Positions 60,238 to 64,000 of a stretch of DNA of 64,000 nt are shown here, piece after piece (positions within the stretch are counted from its first letter, which is position 1; every line of letters begins with the position of its first letter). The DNA comes from Rhizorhapis sp. SPR117 (lineage in GTDB: Bacteria > Pseudomonadota > Alphaproteobacteria > Sphingomonadales > Sphingomonadaceae). The stretch covers positions 1-64,000 of the forward strand of contig NZ_JAKKIE010000010.1 of assembly GCF_021742065.1 (NCBI RefSeq), read 5' to 3'. Both the position numbers and the translations under genes were made by a program. A model generated the notes under the pieces. The model was not told the origin of the DNA. It did no database searches and saw only the letters and a program-made list of their open reading frames with translations.

Positions 60238-61690
60238 GCCAGCTTGCTCCATCGCGTTCGATAAGAGCAATGGCTGAGGACGGCCCCCAGTTCCCCGACG
60301 CATAGGACGCGGCCTTCATATGCGAGGCGGCCCAACCCTGATGGATGCTGTCGACCCAGGTCCAGGCGGCCTCTATTTCATCGGCGCGCACGAACAATGT
60401 GGGGTCGCCTTCGAGCAGATCGAGGATCAGCCGTTCATAGGCGATCCGCCGCCGCGTCTTGGCAAAGGCGGTATCCAGACTGACGTTCAGGCCGACTTCG
60501 CGCAATTCCACGCCCTCCCGGTCAAGCCCCGGTTGCTTCGCCATGATGAGCAGGCGGATATTTTCTTCCGGTTGCAGGCGGATGACGAGCCTGTTCGGTT
60601 CCAGCCCCTTGCCCTTGGTTGCGAAAATCGAGTGGGGCACATCCTTGAACTGGATCATGATTTCCGACTGGCGGCTGGGCAGGCGCTTGCCGGTACGAAT
60701 ATAGAAAGGCACGCCTTTCCAGCGCCAATTGTCGATATGGACTTTCAACGCGACAAAGGTTTCGGTGCCCGAAGCATGGCCCAGTTCATCGGCATAGCCC
60801 GTGACGATCTGGCCATTGACCGCGCCGGGGCCATATTGCCCCTTGACGCTGTGCGTCAGCACGCTTTTTTCATCCATCAGCCGCAGCGAACGGAGAACTT
60901 TCACTTTTTCGTCACGCACGGCGGTGGAATCGATCCGCGCAGGCGGCTCCATCGCCACCATCGCCACAAGTTGCAGCAAATGATTCTGCACCATGTCCTT
61001 CAGCGCGCCGACCCCGTCATAATAGGACACGCGCCCTTCCAGCCCGACCGTTTCGCCCACGGTGATTTGCACATGGTCGATGGCCCCTGAATTCCACAGC
61101 GGTTCGAACAGCATATTGCCAAAGCGCAAGGCCAGCAGGTTCTGGACCGTTTCCTTGCCCAGATAATGATCGACGCGGAATATCCGTTCCTCATCGAAAA
61201 TCGCCGCCATGGCTTCATTGACTTCGCGGGAGGAAGGCAGATCGTGGCCGATGGGTTTTTCCATGGCGATGCGGCTGTCAGGTCCGGTCAGCCCGGCCCG
61301 TTGCAGCGCCTGCGCAGTCGGTGCGAACAGGGACGGTGGCGTCGAAAGGTAAATGGCAAAGCCCTTGTCCTCTCGCCCCTCCACTCGCCTGGCCAGTGCC
61401 GCGAACTGATCGTCATCGCCGACATTGGCCGCGCAATAGATGATCATGCCGACGAATTTTGCCGCACGCGCGCTGTCATACAGGCCTTCCGCAAGAAATT
61501 CCTGCAGCGTCCTGTCGATGTCCTTGCGAAAAGCCGCATCGTCCAGTTCCGAACGTCCCGATGCAACGATCAGGAAATCTTCGGGCAACAGATTGTCCCC
61601 CATAAGATTATAGAGCGAAGGGAAAATCATGCGGTGCGCGAGGTCTCCGGTCGCGCCGAAGAGAATGAACGTAGCAGATGAAACGGCCAA
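60230..61690 (-). CDS. zwf: glucose-6-phosphate dehydrogenase
   Basis: Enzyme of 486 aa, first step from glucose 6-phosphate into the Entner-Doudoroff pathway. The NADP loop is [20 protein letters not shown], and the catalytic motif [19 protein letters not shown] with EKPIGHD is present. The start appears to be TTG 61690 with AAAGG 8 nt upstream. It heads the operon. No 6-phosphogluconolactonase gene lies between zwf and edd. Confidence 0.95.
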   Translation of the reverse strand: MAVSSATFILFGATGDLAHRMIFPSLYNLMGDNLLPEDFLIVASGRSELDDAAFRKDIDRTLQEFLAEGLYDSARAAKFVGMIIYCAANVGDDDQFAALARRVEGREDKGFAIYLSTPPSLFAPTAQALQRAGLTGPDSRIAMEKPIGHDLPSSREVNEAMAAIFDEERIFRVDHYLGKETVQNLLALRFGNMLFEPLWNSGAIDHVQITVGETVGLEGRVSYYDGVGALKDMVQNHLLQLVAMVAMEPPARIDSTAVRDEKVKVLRSLRLMDEKSVLTHSVKGQYGPGAVNGQIVTGYADELGHASGTETFVALKVHIDNWRWKGVPFYIRTGKRLPSRQSEIMIQFKDVPHSIFATKGKGLEPNRLVIRLQPEENIRLLIMAKQPGLDREGVELREVGLNVSLDTAFAKTRRRIAYERLILDLLEGDPTLFVRADEIEAAWTWVDSIHQGWAASHMKAASYASGNWGPSSAIALIERDGASWHD

Positions 61691-62018
61691 AAGGACAACC
61701 TTTACCGATTAGAGTGTTACCATGTCTGCACGCAGTTACGCATATACCTGCTTGATGTGCAGTCGCAACAAAAACCGTCCCGTGACCAGCGGAACGGCCT
61801 CGCTTGCTAGCAGGGACAGCCTCAAGGTCCTGGCTTCCCGAATACGCCAGAGTGCGCGAGACCGATCCCATCGCGGACCTGCAACTGCCGGACCTTTCGT
61901 GCGTTCGGACAAATGCCTGCTGCTCCACGGCAACTGGCGAGGAGAATTCATGAACAGGAGGGCACTCATTGGCAAATGCAACGTTGCCCACACATCGCCA
62001 TTCGTCGATAAGGGATAT
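61691..62018. other. intergenic region between zwf and the phosphatidyltransferase gene
   Basis: Divergent gap of about 330 bp. It must hold the zwf promoter, but no clear -35/-10 pair or repressor site is recognised. On the plus strand an open frame runs from 61722 into the next gene; a very good AGGAG with ATG 61950 could add 23 residues to that protein. Confidence 0.4.
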
Positions 62019-62726
62019 ATGACAGATCGATTACATATCACTCCGCGTTCACTCACCCGGATACAGGAGAACTTTCTGGCTAGCGCGGAACGGAAGCTTC
62101 TCACATGGCTGTGCAGGCGGATGCCAGCATGGGTCACGCCGGATCTGCTGACGCTTCTTGGGGTCATCGGTGCGTTTATGACGCTTGCAGGATATGTGGC
62201 CAGCAATTTGGATCCCGCGTGGCTCCTTCTCGCCATTACTGGATATGTCGTGCAGTGGTTTGGCGACTCGATGGACGGTAGTCTGGCACGGTATCGCCAT
62301 GTTGAAAGACCCTCCTACGGCTATTTTATTGACCATAGCTGCGATGGAATGGTCACATTGTTGATCCTGGCGGGGATCGGGCTGAGTCCATTTGTCACGA
62401 TGGAGGTCGCCTTGATCGCGCTCGCTGGTTATTTGCTGCTCTCGATCCATGCCTATCTCACAGCCCGGGTATTGGGGGAATTCAAGCTGTCTTACCTTGC
62501 GGCGGGACCGACTGAGTTAAGGCTGGTGCTGATCACGCTGACTATCATGATGATGGTATTGGGACATGGGCAGGGCCTGTTCGGGCGCTGGTCGGGGTTC
62601 GACATCTTTGTCGGTGGAGTAGGCATCATCCTGATCACGCTGTTCATAGGCCAGACGCTGGTGACCGGGCGGCGGCTCGCACGGTATGAGGTGGAGACCG
62701 CCGCCAGCATGAAGAAAATGGATTAG
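62019..62726 (+). CDS. CDP-alcohol phosphatidyltransferase family protein
   Basis: Membrane enzyme of 235 aa with about six helices. The catalytic CDP-alcohol motif D(x)2DG(x)2AR(x)8G(x)3D(x)3D is complete: DSMDGSLARYRHVERPSYGY followed by FIDHSCD. The substrate alcohol cannot be told from sequence; it differs from PgsA and CdsA-type housekeeping enzymes in its N-terminus (RLHITPRSLTRIQENFLASA). ATG 62019 has AAGGG upstream and begins where family similarity begins; ATG 61950, with a stronger AGGAG, is an alternative. Confidence 0.87.
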   Translation: MTDRLHITPRSLTRIQENFLASAERKLLTWLCRRMPAWVTPDLLTLLGVIGAFMTLAGYVASNLDPAWLLLAITGYVVQWFGDSMDGSLARYRHVERPSYGYFIDHSCDGMVTLLILAGIGLSPFVTMEVALIALAGYLLLSIHAYLTARVLGEFKLSYLAAGPTELRLVLITLTIMMMVLGHGQGLFGRWSGFDIFVGGVGIILITLFIGQTLVTGRRLARYEVETAASMKKMD

Positions 62727-62829
62727 TCATGGGCGACATACCCGGCTTCGGATGAACTCTCCGATGATCGTGGAACAGACCGGCCTTACTTCTGTTCTGG
62801 TTGAAACAGGATGGAGGAAGGATGAATCC

Positions 62830-63186
62830 ATGGAAAGCAAATCCACCAAAGACACACAGAATCCGGACACGTCCGGGACGATCAACCAGTCTCAGCAGGA
62901 TCTGCCCCAGGCGCAGGACATCGCCGAGGAGGCGTTGCATCCCACGCGGCGAACCGGGGCGGAAACCGAGCATGGCGGGTCGCCCGGCGCGTCGGTAACG
63001 CCGCTGGATCAACAGGACCTGGTGGACCACATGGAGCAGATGGTGCATTCGGGTAAGATCGATCGCAGTGCGTTCAGGGGAGAGCGCAATGATGACGACG
63101 AAGAAAGCGGCCTTGGCTCGCTTGATCCAGCAGAGAATGATCATTTAGGAGATCGCGATCCCACCAATTCCGGAAACAGGGGTTAA
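62830..63186 (+). CDS. small acidic hypothetical protein
   Basis: Protein of about 118 aa, polar and acidic, with no signal peptide or helix long enough for a membrane. Recognisable parts are a Gln/Asp/Ser-rich start (STKDTQNPDTSGTINQSQQD), a helix DQQDLVDHMEQMVHSGKID and an acidic tail (GERNDDDEESGLGSLDPAEN). ATG 62830 follows GGAGGAAGG. It is probably an intrinsically disordered, stress-related protein of sphingomonads, but that is a guess. No family is recognised. Confidence 0.65.
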   Translation: MESKSTKDTQNPDTSGTINQSQQDLPQAQDIAEEALHPTRRTGAETEHGGSPGASVTPLDQQDLVDHMEQMVHSGKIDRSAFRGERNDDDEESGLGSLDPAENDHLGDRDPTNSGNRG

Positions 63187-63215
63187 TGTGGTGGAGTCGA
63201 AGTTCGCAACATTGA

Positions 63216-63559
63216 AAGATCGTCACCCTGAACTTGTTTGGGAATCATACCGTTGCGACAAATAGGCTGGGCTCGCCATCATAGCCCCCTGAAGGGACTG
63301 TTGCATAATTCGTGCATTCCCTGATTTTCGTCGTTCCCGCGAAGGCGGGAACCCATCTCCCGATGTAAAATCAAGCGGTCAGGTCAGGAGATGGATCCCC
63401 GCCTTCGCGGGGATGACGGTAAAATGGAATTATGCAACGATCCCACAGGGGAGAGGGAGATTGGCTACATGTTTCAAGGGCGCAATTGCCAACTTGTTTC
63501 AGGTACCACCGTTCCCGGAGGCGCAATGGATGCTGAACCAAGTTCAGCATGACGATCTT
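63216..63559. repeat. outer inverted repeat enclosing a repeat mosaic
   Basis: AAGATCGTCACCCTGAACTTG (63216-63236, 21 nt, given by its position and key CCTGAACTTG) is inverted at 63539-63559 with two mismatches. A further AACTTGTTTCAGG copy lies at 63491. This suggests one repeat family disrupted by another. The 440-bp gap 63187-63629 contains no convincing gene. Confidence 0.6.
63300..63438. mobile_element. MITE-like foldback element, repeat copy 2
   Basis: Perfect 12-bp terminal inverted repeats GTTGCATAATTC / GAATTATGCAAC enclose 139 bp. The interior (about 63333-63418) is a second copy of the element found in front of fliP: GTTCCCGCGAAGGCGGGAAC at the left and ATCCCCGCCTTCGCGGGGAT at the right. 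It is non-coding. Confidence 0.7.
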
Positions 63560-63629
63560 TATGGGACGAACTTCTATTCCACCATATCAGGATACGGCAA
63601 ATACCCATCCACTGGGGGGCCGGTGCCTG

Positions 63630-64000
63630 TCAGCTGACCGGAACGATGCTGAGCGTGCCGTCTGCCTCGAGTATGGCGTGTTTGATCTGATCCAGCTTTT
63701 CGAGGCCGTGCTTTGATCTCGCTGCCGACATGATGTCGTTCATGCCCACCCTTGCCAGCCGAAGGGCCTGCTCATCCGGCTTTCCATCAGTGATAAGCAG
63801 CGTGGGCTTCCCATCGAGAGCCTTGTCCAGCCAAGCCCATCGCTGCTTGATCTGCGACAGTCCGATATCAGCCATGAACAGGGTCACAACCAGGATCACG
63901 GCATTGGTGATCGAGAAATCATCGCCGAGCAGCGCCTGCTGCGTTGTTTCGGCCACGATCAGTACCAGCACAAAATCGAATGGGGTCATTTCGGCCATGG
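63630..64000 (-). CDS. DUF421 (YetF-like) membrane protein, partial
   Basis: At least 122 aa, ending at 63630. It contains the DUF421 pattern: MTPFDFVLVLIVAETTQQAL, membrane helices (AVILVVTLFMADIGLSQIK) and the soluble domain KPTLLITDGKPDEQALRLAR with MNDIMSAARSKHGLEKLDQI and KHAILEADGTLSIVPVS. Family members have further N-terminal residues, so the true start lies beyond the window edge. Its function is unknown; the family is linked to cell-envelope traits. Confidence 0.85.
   Translation of the reverse strand, partial: MAEMTPFDFVLVLIVAETTQQALLGDDFSITNAVILVVTLFMADIGLSQIKQRWAWLDKALDGKPTLLITDGKPDEQALRLARVGMNDIMSAARSKHGLEKLDQIKHAILEADGTLSIVPVS

Noticed and set aside
62822..62998. A short Arg/Pro-rich ORF with a good ribosome binding site
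   Set aside because: It overlaps the acidic protein gene in another frame and its composition is that of a shifted reading of it. The ribosome binding site can serve ATG 62830.

Overview
The window looks like chromosomal DNA of a motile alphaproteobacterium, most probably a sphingomonad (Sphingomonadaceae). The reasons are the Entner-Doudoroff cluster order zwf-edd-glk-eda, a spore-coat-U type chaperone-usher pilus, the flagellar gene content and order, and the intergenic foldback repeats whose core encodes VIPAKAGI in one frame. This assignment comes from pattern recognition; no search was run.

Layout. (1) 1-6.7 kb: an archaic (CSU-like) chaperone-usher fimbrial operon, with a G8 tract near the start of its first subunit gene. 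(2) 6.8-15.0 kb: a small membrane protein, then tamA-tamB with a small lipoprotein and a YihY/BrkB membrane protein, an envelope-biogenesis block. (3) 15.0-20.5 kb: a truncated exported ORF, tRNA-Leu(CAA), a CDGSH Fe-S protein, an extensin-like protein, a decayed methyltransferase pseudogene, an EF-hand exported protein, an OmpR-type two-component pair and a TetR regulator. (4) 20.6-56.8 kb: a nearly complete flagellar locus. Minus strand: flgBCDEFGHIJKL and motAB. Plus strand: a second stator-like pair, flgA-flgM-flgN, a transglycosylase with flhA-fliA, a sigma54 activator with fliEFGHIJKLMNOPQR-flhB, an unknown gene, fliD and fliS. A CDF transporter, a 270-bp nested-palindrome element and two tandem flagellin genes sit inside the locus. 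(5) 56.8-61.7 kb: zwf-edd-glk-eda on the minus strand. (6) 61.7-64 kb: a CDP-alcohol phosphatidyltransferase, a small acidic protein, a mosaic of intergenic repeats and the 3' part of a DUF421 gene.

Regulation can be read in places. Four near-perfect sigma54 (-24/-12) promoters precede flgB, flgA, the transglycosylase-flhA-fliA operon and the activator-fliE operon. Sigma28-like promoters precede flagellin 2 and motA, and probably flgM. This fits a hierarchy in which the sigma54 activator drives hook-basal body genes, FliA (sigma28) drives filament and motor genes, and FlgM restrains FliA.

The most unusual items are the nested palindromic TA-flanked element, the sigma54 promoter embedded in a terminator, a hairpin that covers the ribosome binding site of an unknown flagellar-locus gene, an intergenic repeat that appears to be read in frame into FliP, the second stator pair, and the G8 tract in the fimbrial subunit gene.
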